DNA from: DP-19 sp036496285
Lineage (GTDB): Bacteria > Desulfobacterota > Binatia > UTPRO1
DNA length: 64,000 nt
NCBI GenBank assembly: GCA_036496285.1
Contig: DASXLI010000023.1
Span: 1 to 64,000, forward strand
Direction: 5' to 3'
Part shown: piece after piece, positions 24,618 through 32,334 of the stretch
How positions within the stretch are numbered: the stretch's first letter is position 1
Layout: every line of letters starts with the position of its first letter
Made by a program: the position numbers and the translations under genes
The notes under the pieces: model-generated
Seen by the model: only the letters and a program-made list of their open reading frames with translations
Told to the model about the DNA's origin: nothing
The model's database searches: none

Positions 24618-26510
24618 TCAGGGCGTGCCGTTGTCGGTCGAGTGGCCCATCAACTCGAGGCGCCCGAGGCCGGGGAGGCCAGCCGCGCTATTGACCGAGG
24701 CCGAGCTCGTCGGGCCGATGCAGAAGAGCGCCGCCAGCGACGGGTTAGACTGATGGTTGACCGGCGGATCGGCGTGCCCCGTGGCATTGTCGCTCTCGCC
24801 GACCACGCCGTTGTCGAAGCAGTCGCGGAATCGCGAGACGTTGCAGTGATCGCCCGCGAACGAGCAGTCGCCGTCTCCGGCGCAGCCGCGGAAGGTCTCG
24901 GTCGGTCCGCAGAAGCTCTCGATGGGACCACTGCTGCACTTGCGGTCGTTCGGGCTCGGCGTGCCGGCGTCGGCGACGCAATCGTTCGAGCCCGGGCCGC
25001 CGTCGCACTGGTTGGCCGCAGACTGCGCGCCCGGAGCGCTGCACGCGCCACCCGGGCACTCCGAGCCCGCCGCACACGCGTGGCCGGCGTTGGTGCCGCT
25101 GATGCACCGCTTGACCCCGCACGGGACGCCGCTCGGGCAATCAGCGTTGGTGCCGCAGGGCGCCGCGGCCGTGTTTGCGCAGGTGTCGCACTGACACTGG
25201 AGAGCGCCCCACCCAGGAGCACGGCAGAGCGGGTTCGAGGCCGAGAGCGCGCGCGCCTTGGTGCCGGTCGTGTTGGACAGATCGATCGGCAGACTGGCGA
25301 TGTTGGCCCCGGCGGCCGGCGGACAATCGAGGCTCGTCGTGCCGAACGATAGGTTCGGCGACTTGCCGCTGGCGTCGCATGGCATGCCGTTGCGTGGACC
25401 GCCCGAGCACGTGCCCTGCTTGTTCCCGTCGTTGATCGTAGTGTCACCGTTGCAGTTCGGACACGGATTGGAGAGCGTGATGCCGTTGAAGACGCGCGAC
25501 GTGATGCTGGCCGTACCGTCGCTCGACCCGGTCTGGAGATTGGCCGTGCCGGTGATGCCCCCGTTGAAGACGTTGCCCACGCACGTCGAAACGCCTCCTG
25601 CCGCGAGAGGCAGGTAACTGCCAAAGAAGAACTTGCACGGTCCGGTCCCGCCAGTACAGTCGCCGTCGCCGGTGCAGAGGATCGAGCTGTCGCCCTGACA
25701 GCGTTGCGAGTGCAGCTGGTTCTGCGCGGGGTCGTTCTCGATCGGGCCGGTGTAGCTGCACGTGCCGCAGCTCGGCGCGGTGCCGCCGCAGCCGGAAACG
25801 GTCACCGTAACCGTGCCGTTGCTGATGACGGTCGCGTCGTGACCGTTGCCCGTCCAGCCGGTATCGAGCACACCGTTGGTCGACGTGCCGGTGAACGTGA
25901 TCTTCGACGGGCAGCTCGCGCCGGTCGGCGTCGACGCGGGGGTCGGTGTCAGACCGGTGGCGGTCGGTCCGCCAGGAGTCAACGTGGGGCCACCGCTCTC
26001 CCCTCCGGTCGGCGTCGGTCCGGTCGGCGTCTCCGTCTCCGTGATGACCTCGGTCGGCTGGCCCGTCGGGCCGACGATCGGCGTCGGCGTCTTGGTCGGA
26101 GGGGTGACTCCGCCGCGCGTCGCGTCGAACCCGGTGTCGCACTGGTTGTTCTCGTCGTCGATGATGCCGTTCGCCGTGTCGTTGTCGGTGAACTGGCCGG
26201 ATACCTTGAAATGACGTCCCGCGTCAGTGAAGCTCACGCTGAACGTGCCGTCGCTGTTGACCTTGGCCGGAGGAGAGAACGTCTCCGAGATCGGCGTGCC
26301 GTCGCAATCGAACGCGATGCCCTCGATGCTGCCGACCTGGATCGCGATCGCGCCGCCCTGATCCGTGAAGCCGTTGAACGTGCCCGCCGTCGGCGAGACG
26401 CCGCCGCCGCCCGTCCGTATGTGGACGCTGCTGTCGCCGCAGTGAGCAACACAAATCGCGATCAGCAACAGGCCTGCGAGCCGTATGCTCGCCTTCATCG
26501 CATCCTGCAT
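24618..26510 (-). CDS. Cys-rich exported family, member 3 with N-terminal beta-sandwich (630 aa)
   Basis: GAGGAGGGG precedes the ATG. The signal peptide ends ICVAHCGDSS, the same AHCGD boundary as member 2. A domain unique to this member (about 38-135) has few cysteines and reads like a beta-sandwich (GGAIAIQVGSIEGIAFDC, FSVSFTDAGRHFKVSGQF). A Thr/Pro linker (about 137-198) and the usual Cys-rich module follow: LDTGWTGNGHDATVIS, FFFGSYLPLAAGGVSTCVGN, PCPNCNGDTTINDG, CQCDTC, FCGPTETFRGC, FCIGPTSSASVN and AAGLPGLGRLEL. It is closest to member 4 in the C-terminal module. The function is unknown, and the protein is extracytoplasmic. Confidence 0.75.
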   Translation of the reverse strand: MQDAMKASIRLAGLLLIAICVAHCGDSSVHIRTGGGGVSPTAGTFNGFTDQGGAIAIQVGSIEGIAFDCDGTPISETFSPPAKVNSDGTFSVSFTDAGRHFKVSGQFTDNDTANGIIDDENNQCDTGFDATRGGVTPPTKTPTPIVGPTGQPTEVITETETPTGPTPTGGESGGPTLTPGGPTATGLTPTPASTPTGASCPSKITFTGTSTNGVLDTGWTGNGHDATVISNGTVTVTVSGCGGTAPSCGTCSYTGPIENDPAQNQLHSQRCQGDSSILCTGDGDCTGGTGPCKFFFGSYLPLAAGGVSTCVGNVFNGGITGTANLQTGSSDGTASITSRVFNGITLSNPCPNCNGDTTINDGNKQGTCSGGPRNGMPCDASGKSPNLSFGTTSLDCPPAAGANIASLPIDLSNTTGTKARALSASNPLCRAPGWGALQCQCDTCANTAAAPCGTNADCPSGVPCGVKRCISGTNAGHACAAGSECPGGACSAPGAQSAANQCDGGPGSNDCVADAGTPSPNDRKCSSGPIESFCGPTETFRGCAGDGDCSFAGDHCNVSRFRDCFDNGVVGESDNATGHADPPVNHQSNPSLAALFCIGPTSSASVNSAAGLPGLGRLELMGHSTDNGTP

Positions 26511-26563
26511 GGGTCCCCTCCTCGGGTGTCGCGGTGATTTGTCCCAACCACCGCTACCATCAC

Positions 26564-26592
26564 GGGTAGCAAACGGCGCTGTCGCGAGTCAA
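26564..26592 (-). promoter_or_regulatory. Promoter of Cys-rich gene 3
   Basis: On the minus strand TTGACT, 18 bases and TACCCG, preceded by the shared TTTGC. It lies about 55 bases upstream of the ATG. Confidence 0.6.
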
Positions 26593-26622
26593 ATACGGGT
26601 CCGGGTATAGCAAAACGACAGA

Positions 26623-26650
26623 AGCCCCCGGCGGTGTCCCGCCGGGGGCT
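26623..26650 (-). terminator. Terminator after Cys-rich gene 4
   Basis: A 12-bp perfect stem (AGCCCCCGGCGG / CCGCCGGGGGCT), 4-base loop, followed on the minus strand by the T-rich TCTGTCGTTTTG. Confidence 0.75.
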
Positions 26651-26678
26651 CCTTGGTTCAACGAAGCACTGAGGGCAC

Positions 26679-29132
26679 TTACGGCGTGCCGTTGTCGACC
26701 GAGTGGCCCTGCAGCTCGAGACGTCCGAGGCCAGGGAGACCGGCGGCCGAGTTGACCGACGCCGACGACGTCGGGCCGACGCAGAACATCGCCGCCAGGG
26801 TCGGATCGGACTGGTGACCCGAAGGCGGATCGGCCTGACCGGTCGACGTGACGGTCTCGCCGAGGGTGCCGTTGTCGAAGCAGTCGCGGAAGCGCGAGAC
26901 CGAGCAGGTATCGCCCGGCCGCGTGCATTCGGAGTCCGCGTGGCAGCCGCGGAATGTCTCGACGGGGCCGCAGAAGCTCTCGAGCGGACCGGAGGAGCAG
27001 ATGCGATCGTTCGGGCTCGGCGTACCGGCATCGGCGACGCAATCGCCGGAACCGGGGCCGCCGTCGCACTGATTGGCCGCCGTCTGGGCACCCGTAGCGC
27101 TGCACGCACTCCCCGGGCACTGGCTCGCCACGGTGCATGCCGCACCGATGTTCGCACCGCCGATGCAGCGCTTGCCGCCGCAGATGATGCCGGCGGCGCA
27201 ATCGGAGTCGGTGGCACAGACCGTACCACTGTTGTCACCGCAGGTGTCGCACTGGCACTTCAGGGCTGTCCAACCCGGCGCACGGCAGGTCGGGCTCGTC
27301 GACACGAGCGTACGGGTCTTGGTGCCGGTCGTGTTGTCGAGGTTGATCGGCAGGGCCGCGATCTTGGCGCCGGCGAGCGGCGGACAATCGAGGCTGGTCG
27401 TGCCGAACGCGGCGTTCGGCGACGAGCCGTTCGCATCGCAGGAGGATCCATTGTGCAAGCCACCGCTGCACGTGCCACCCTTGACGCCGTCGTTGATCGT
27501 GGTGTCCCCGTTGCACTGCGGACACGGATTGGAGAGCGTGATGCCGTTGAATACGATCGAGGTCACGCTCGCCGAGCCGACGCTCGTGCCGGCCCCGGCA
27601 CCGGATGTGTCGACGTTGGCGGTACCGGTGATGCCGGCGGCAAAGACGTTCTGAACGCAGGTGGAGACGCCGCCCGCGGCGAGAGGCAGGTTGCTACCGA
27701 AGAAGAACTTGCAGGGCCCGGTCCCGCCGGTGCAGTCGCCGTCGCTGGTGCAGAAGATCGCACTGTCATTCTGGCAGCGACGCACGTGGATCTGGTGCGT
27801 GCCGGTGTTCTCGATCGGTCCGGTGTAGCTGCAGACGTTGCAGTTCGGCGCGGCGCCCGAGCAACCCGAGACGCTGACGCTGACGGTGCCGTTGCTGATG
27901 ACGGTGGCGTCGTGACCATTGCCCGTCCAGCCGGTGTCGAGGACGCCGTTCGTCGACGTTCCGGTGAAGGTGATCTCCGTCGGGCAGGTGGCGCCGCCGC
28001 CTCCCGGCGTCGACGTGGCAGTCGGCGTCGGGCCACCGCCGGTGACGGTCGCCGTCACGGTGGCCGTCGGGCCACCGCCGGTGACCGTTGGGGTCACGGT
28101 CGGCGTCGGGCCACCGCCGGTCACCGTCGCGGTTACCGTCGGCGTTGGCGTCGCCGGCAGGACGACGTTGCACTCCGCCGGATATGCCGGCGCGCTCGGG
28201 AAGCCCTGCGCCGCTGCGAGCGAGATGCAGTCGATCTTGAACTCGGTGACACAGTCGAGACAGTCGCGCAGCTGGGCCATCGTCGTGATGGCGCCGCCGC
28301 AGGCCTGGGTCGACGTGCCCGGCACGGTGACCGGCGGACAGCTCGACGGGAAGCCGAGGGTCGCGGGATCGATGTCGGCGTTACCATCACACAGCTTGTC
28401 CGCGCCGCCGCACGCCTTGCAGATCGCGCCGTCCGACTTGGCCTTCGCCTTGTCGATCGCGGCCTGCGCCTTGCCGTCGCCCGCGCCGAACGGCGGGCAC
28501 GCCGTCGTCGTGCTGCCCTTGAGGCCGAGCTTGTTCTCCGTGTCCCAGCACTTCTGCAAGGCCTTCGACTTGGCGCCGAAGAAGCCCGTGATGCTCTTGC
28601 TGATCGCCAGCTGGCACTTGTTGGCATCCTTGGCGGCCTTCGGGTCCTGCGGGATCAGGCCGAGGTAGTAGAGGGAGACCGCCTGATCGACGGCGGCCTC
28701 GCCGATGCAATCGTTGAGGCATGGGCCGATGCCGCTGCAATCGGCGATCGCGCCGTTGCAGTTGCCGTTCTCGAAGTTGGGGCACGTCGCGGGGAAGCCC
28801 GGATTGGCGTCGTCGCCACCGGCTGCGCACACCTTGTCCTTGCCGGCGCATGACTTCACGATCGCGGCGTCGACCTTCGCCTGCGTGCTCGTGATCTTGT
28901 CCGAGGTCTTCTGATCGGGGCAGCTACCGACGGGGAGGCCCTTCTTGACAAGGGCCTCGTTGCACTTCTGCAGCAGCTTCAACTTGGCTTGCGCGAACGC
29001 TGCGGCGTTCTTGCCGATCGCCGCGCGACACTTGGAGTCGGCGGCCGCGTCGGCGTGGACGACGCTGGCGGTGATGGCGCTACACAGCAGGAGCGCCGGC
29101 AGAAGCTTCAGGCTGGAGCGGACGATGCCCAT
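26679..29132 (-). CDS. Cys-rich exported family, member 4 with helical Cys N-module (817 aa)
   Basis: AAGGGGG precedes the ATG at 29132. The Sec signal (SSLKLLPALLLCSAITASVVHA) is followed by an N-terminal module (about 30-320) of two helical units that each open with a C-x3-IGK motif and contain AKLKLLQKCNEALVKK or SKALQKCWDTENK. A CKACGGADKLC pair and an acidic C-x2-C segment (DCLDCVTEFKIDC) complete it. A Thr/Pro/Val linker (about 326-381) with near-identical repeats leads to the Cys-rich module: LDTGWTGNGHDATVIS, FFFGSNLPLAAGGVSTCVQN, PCPQCNGDTTINDG and AAGLPGLGRLELQG. The cell location is extracytoplasmic, and the function is unknown. Confidence 0.75.
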   Translation of the reverse strand: MGIVRSSLKLLPALLLCSAITASVVHADAAADSKCRAAIGKNAAAFAQAKLKLLQKCNEALVKKGLPVGSCPDQKTSDKITSTQAKVDAAIVKSCAGKDKVCAAGGDDANPGFPATCPNFENGNCNGAIADCSGIGPCLNDCIGEAAVDQAVSLYYLGLIPQDPKAAKDANKCQLAISKSITGFFGAKSKALQKCWDTENKLGLKGSTTTACPPFGAGDGKAQAAIDKAKAKSDGAICKACGGADKLCDGNADIDPATLGFPSSCPPVTVPGTSTQACGGAITTMAQLRDCLDCVTEFKIDCISLAAAQGFPSAPAYPAECNVVLPATPTPTVTATVTGGGPTPTVTPTVTGGGPTATVTATVTGGGPTPTATSTPGGGGATCPTEITFTGTSTNGVLDTGWTGNGHDATVISNGTVSVSVSGCSGAAPNCNVCSYTGPIENTGTHQIHVRRCQNDSAIFCTSDGDCTGGTGPCKFFFGSNLPLAAGGVSTCVQNVFAAGITGTANVDTSGAGAGTSVGSASVTSIVFNGITLSNPCPQCNGDTTINDGVKGGTCSGGLHNGSSCDANGSSPNAAFGTTSLDCPPLAGAKIAALPINLDNTTGTKTRTLVSTSPTCRAPGWTALKCQCDTCGDNSGTVCATDSDCAAGIICGGKRCIGGANIGAACTVASQCPGSACSATGAQTAANQCDGGPGSGDCVADAGTPSPNDRICSSGPLESFCGPVETFRGCHADSECTRPGDTCSVSRFRDCFDNGTLGETVTSTGQADPPSGHQSDPTLAAMFCVGPTSSASVNSAAGLPGLGRLELQGHSVDNGTP

Positions 29133-29253
29133 AGAACGAACCCCCTTCGAGACTGCGCTGGACGTATCGAGACCCATGGTGGACTTGTCGGCGTCGGAGA
29201 GGCGGTGCGCAGGTCCGAACGACGACCCGAGCGCTGCCGCGGCACATCTAAAG

Positions 29254-29282
29254 GGCTAGCAATCCCGCGCTCTCGGAGTCAA
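29254..29282 (-). promoter_or_regulatory. Promoter of Cys-rich gene 4
   Basis: On the minus strand TTGACT, 18 bases and TAGCCC with a TTGC extended -10. It lies about 120 bases upstream of the ATG, leaving a long leader. Confidence 0.6.
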
Positions 29283-29356
29283 GGGAAACGCCGGCCTGAT
29301 GGAGCGCACGCCATGCGAACTTCCCGGCGCGCCGCCCTGCGACGGCGCAGAACCGC

Positions 29357-30235
29357 TCAGCCGAGCTCCTGGTCGATGATCGCCTTGAAGTTCTCGAACG
29401 GCTGCGCCCCCTCCAGGCGACGGCCGTTGACGAAGAAGGTCGGGGTCGAGTTCGCGCCGACCGCCGTCGCCTCCTCGACGTCCCGGTCGACGTCGGCCTG
29501 CGAGGCCTTGGTGTCGAAGCACTGGGTGAACTTGGCCTCGTCCAGGTGGGCGTCCTTGGCGAACTGGGTGACCTTGTCCTTCAAGTTGTCCTGGTTGATC
29601 TCACGCTGGTTCTTGAAGAGCGCGTGGTAGAGGCTCCAGAAGCCCTCGCCGCTCTGTTGCTCGGCGCACCGGGCCGCGATCGCCGCGCCCTCGGCCCAGG
29701 GGTGGATGCTCTTCAGGGGAAGATTCTTGAAGTAGAACTTCACCTTGTCCTTGTACTCGGGCATCACCTGCTCCTCGAGGATCTGGTAGCCGCGGGAGCA
29801 GAAGGGACACTGGAAGTCGGAGTACTCGACGATGGTGACCTTGGCGTCGGCCGGGCCGCGGGCGGGCTCGCCCTTCAGGTCGATCTTCTTCATCACGGCC
29901 TGTAGCGGGTCGGCGGTGAGGTCGACGACCTCGCCGCTGATGAAGTACCGGCCGTCCTGCGACACGAGGAAGCTCATGTTCTGCGTATTGCCGGCGGCGG
30001 ACACCTCGAGGCTGCCCTTGCTCCAGCCCGGAACCTCCGCCGGAGCGAGGTCCGTTACGCGGAGCGTCACTCCGGGGGTCACACTCTTACCGAAGTACTC
30101 GCCGACCCGGCGCGAAACCTCCTCTTTGTCCGCCACCTTGGGCTGCGGGGCAGACGATGTCCCTGTCGAGCCCTGGCAGCCGGCAACGGCGAGCGCGACC
30201 AGCGCCGCCACCGTCATCATCATCCGTGAGATCAT
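29357..30235 (-). CDS. DsbA-like thioredoxin-fold lipoprotein
   Basis: A 292-aa lipoprotein (lipobox AVAGC, Cys20) with a DsbC/G-like N-terminal domain (about 38-115) and a DsbA-family domain (about 120-290). The active site is CPFC at 143-146 in IVEYSDFQCPFCSRGY, and the cis-Pro loop is ANSTPTFFVNGR. It should make or shuffle disulfides in exported proteins. The start at 30235 gives a proper signal peptide (MISRMMMTVAALVALAV); the open frame continues upstream but there overlaps the divergent gene. It lies between Cys-rich genes 4 and 5, so those proteins are plausible clients. Confidence 0.88.
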   Translation of the reverse strand: MISRMMMTVAALVALAVAGCQGSTGTSSAPQPKVADKEEVSRRVGEYFGKSVTPGVTLRVTDLAPAEVPGWSKGSLEVSAAGNTQNMSFLVSQDGRYFISGEVVDLTADPLQAVMKKIDLKGEPARGPADAKVTIVEYSDFQCPFCSRGYQILEEQVMPEYKDKVKFYFKNLPLKSIHPWAEGAAIAARCAEQQSGEGFWSLYHALFKNQREINQDNLKDKVTQFAKDAHLDEAKFTQCFDTKASQADVDRDVEEATAVGANSTPTFFVNGRRLEGAQPFENFKAIIDQELG

Positions 30236-30313
30236 GTTGTATTGATTCCCCCCGACCCCATTGCTAACAAACATCCCCTTCATCGCAAAACTCCCAAGGA
30301 GGAATAGCCACTT

Positions 30314-31321
30314 ATGAAAAAGCGCCGCAAGTGGCGGGTCGTGTCGGTCGCCGCCCTGCTCGCCGTGGGACTCTTCCAGTCCCGAAGCCATGCCTTCGTC
30401 GAGAGCACTGAGACCGACGGCGAGCTGCCGAGCAACATCAGCGGAGTCTGGCTCCTCGTGAGCCAGATCGAGTACCCGAAGGCCACTGCCACCCCCGAGC
30501 CAGGCAGCACGCCCGCCCCGGCGCCCGCGGCCTCGCCGCAGCCCGGAGCCGGGATCGATCGCTACTTCTGCGTCGCCAACCTGATCCGCGTCGTCCACTT
30601 TCCCAAGGACGAGGCGAACGCGATGCGTGCGGCGGATGTGAAGATGGAGGAGGCGTCGGCGGAGAAGGCCAAGGCGATCCTCGCCAAGGAGCCCGCCGGC
30701 TCCGCTCCCGTCCAGACGGCGACCGGCGACGTCGAGGGGGGTCCGAAGGTCCTGGTCCCGACGGTTCCCGAGCGCCGCAAGCCGGGCACCGGCGACGACG
30801 TCGACATCTTCCTGCTCGACGTGGCCTTCCCGAAGGAGATGCAGGCCGGCATCGAGAAGGCGCAGCACGAGAACAAGATCTGGGCCCCGTCCGCGAAGGA
30901 GCTGGCCGAGCTCAAGACCGGGTGGAGCACGCTCAAGCCGAGCGGCAAGGACGAGATCTCCAAGATCGATTGGAAGGTGATCGCGCACGACAAGTACGAC
31001 GACAACTTCCAGATGGATCCGACGACGCAGAACGCGAAGTTCGCGATCTCCGGCAACGAGGAGATGCTGCCGAAGCCGAACGTCCCGAAGACGAACATCA
31101 TCATCTACGGTGCCGACGACATCAAACCGAACATGATCACCGGCAAGCACACGCGCGCCATGATGGCGACCGCGCCCTTCCCGATTCCGATCGAGATGAA
31201 GGGCACGTTCCGGATGTACAGGGTCGCTGACCTGCCGAAGGGCGAGGAAGCGTCGCCGGCCGCCAAGAAGAAGGGCGAGGAGGGCGCAGCCCCCGCGAAG
31301 AAGAAGAGCGGGAAGAAGTAG
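30314..31321 (+). CDS. Exported hypothetical protein with Lys/Ala-rich tail
   Basis: A 335-aa protein with AAGGAGGA before the ATG and a Sec signal (MKKRRKWRVVSVAALLAVGL) cleaved near SRSHA-F. The mature part starts ESTETDGELPSNISGVWLLV and includes a Pro/Ala/Thr linker (about 57-78), one cysteine (YFCVANLI), and a C-terminal low-complexity stretch of Lys/Ala/Glu ending KKKSGKK. NISGVWLLVSQIEYPK hints at a lipocalin-like or beta-rich domain, but I do not recognise a family. It is divergent from the DsbA-like gene. Confidence 0.7.
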   Translation: MKKRRKWRVVSVAALLAVGLFQSRSHAFVESTETDGELPSNISGVWLLVSQIEYPKATATPEPGSTPAPAPAASPQPGAGIDRYFCVANLIRVVHFPKDEANAMRAADVKMEEASAEKAKAILAKEPAGSAPVQTATGDVEGGPKVLVPTVPERRKPGTGDDVDIFLLDVAFPKEMQAGIEKAQHENKIWAPSAKELAELKTGWSTLKPSGKDEISKIDWKVIAHDKYDDNFQMDPTTQNAKFAISGNEEMLPKPNVPKTNIIIYGADDIKPNMITGKHTRAMMATAPFPIPIEMKGTFRMYRVADLPKGEEASPAAKKKGEEGAAPAKKKSGKK

Positions 31322-31367
31322 AGCCGCATGCCGAGAGCGGGGCGCCGCAACTTCGCGGCGCCCCGCC

Positions 31368-31898
31368 TCACGCCAGGCCGAGCTCTATCGTCCCCATCGA
31401 TAGGAACAAGCGGCTCGGGCGATCAGCCAAGGCGATGAACTGGTACTTGGCGTAGAATGCTCGGGCACGATCGTCGACGGGATCGACGACGACGGCGACG
31501 GAAACAACGCTAGCGGTCGTTGCCAGACTCCGACCCAAGGCATCGATAAGCAGGTGCTCGCCCAAGCCTCGACCCTGGTGCTGCTGCGTGACGGCGAGGC
31601 GGCCGAGAAGCGTGGCGGGCAGCATCGGGTAGCGGGGGAGTTTGCGCGCGGTTCTGGCGGGCAGCGCGGCCGCGTCCACCGTCATACTCGAGAGGGTGTA
31701 ATATCCGGCGATGACGTGAGGTTCGTTCGTCGGAACCGCCACGAAGACGGCAGCGGTGTGATTGGCCATCTCCCGTCGAGCGCGCTCGCGGAGGTAGGCA
31801 TCGAGGGCTTGTTGTCCGCACGAGAAATTCGCACGGTCGTGACGTGCCGCGAGCGGTTCGATCCGATAGGCGTGCGCGGGCGGAGGGAAGCCGGTCAC
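31368..31898 (-). CDS. GNAT toxin of a TacAT-type toxin-antitoxin pair
   Basis: A 176-aa acetyltransferase. It begins with the FSCGQQALDAYLRERA segment of TacT/AtaT-like toxins (about 26-41), then GYYTLSSMTVDAAALP, LGRLAVTQQHQGRGLGEHLL (the acetyl-CoA loop) and ARAFYAKYQFIAL with the catalytic-type Tyr. Known members acetylate the amino acid on charged tRNAs and stop translation. Its ATG overlaps the stop of the DUF1778 gene by 4 bases (ATGA), the usual coupled arrangement. Confidence 0.88.
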   Translation of the reverse strand: MTGFPPPAHAYRIEPLAARHDRANFSCGQQALDAYLRERARREMANHTAAVFVAVPTNEPHVIAGYYTLSSMTVDAAALPARTARKLPRYPMLPATLLGRLAVTQQHQGRGLGEHLLIDALGRSLATTASVVSVAVVVDPVDDRARAFYAKYQFIALADRPSRLFLSMGTIELGLA

Positions 31899-32179
31899 TC
31901 AGCCGTCGCGAGCGTCCGTTTGTACCGCTTCATCGCCTGCGCGAGACGCCCGCGTGGTGCCGGGGGCTTCAAGAGCGCGCTGACGAACGTCTTGCAGTCG
32001 CGCTCGCTGAGCGTCAGCCTTTCGTGCTCGCGAAGAATGCGGGTAGCCGCTTCATCGGCAGCGCTCACGACGAAGTCTGTCACGGATCGACCCTGGACAG
32101 TTGACGCACGCTCGAACCGCGACTTCTGCTCCACGGTAACGCGCGCCTCTAGTCGTGCTTTGCGGCGAAGCGTTTTCAT
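31895..32179 (-). CDS. DUF1778 antitoxin of a TacAT-type pair
   Basis: A 94-aa protein with an N-terminal ribbon-helix-helix (ARLEARVTVEQKSRFERAST, then VTDFVVSAADEAATRIL) and a C-terminal toxin-binding tail (LSERDCKTFVSALLKPPAP). DUF1778 antitoxins repress their own operon and neutralise the GNAT toxin. I use the ATG at 32179 that begins KTLRRKARLEAR; the frame extends further upstream without a better start. The order antitoxin then toxin is standard. Confidence 0.85.
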   Translation of the reverse strand: MKTLRRKARLEARVTVEQKSRFERASTVQGRSVTDFVVSAADEAATRILREHERLTLSERDCKTFVSALLKPPAPRGRLAQAMKRYKRTLATAE

Positions 32180-32280
32180 GGGCAATCGCTCGACGCCAAT
32201 TGTACGGCTTCGAGCCGTACACATCAAGATCGTTCTCGATCAGCGAGGGTGACGATCGTCCGTCTCGTCGCCGCAAAAAG

Positions 32281-32314
32281 AAAAGGGGCGGTGCCCGAAG
32301 GCACCGCCCCTTTT
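32281..32314. terminator. Bidirectional terminator, 15-bp stem
   Basis: AAAAGGGGCGGTGCC pairs perfectly with GGCACCGCCCCTTTT across a 4-base loop, 20 bases past the stop of Cys-rich gene 5. A T-rich run follows on the minus strand. Confidence 0.85.
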
Positions 32315-32334
32315 CGCTGAAGCGAGTTAACCGA

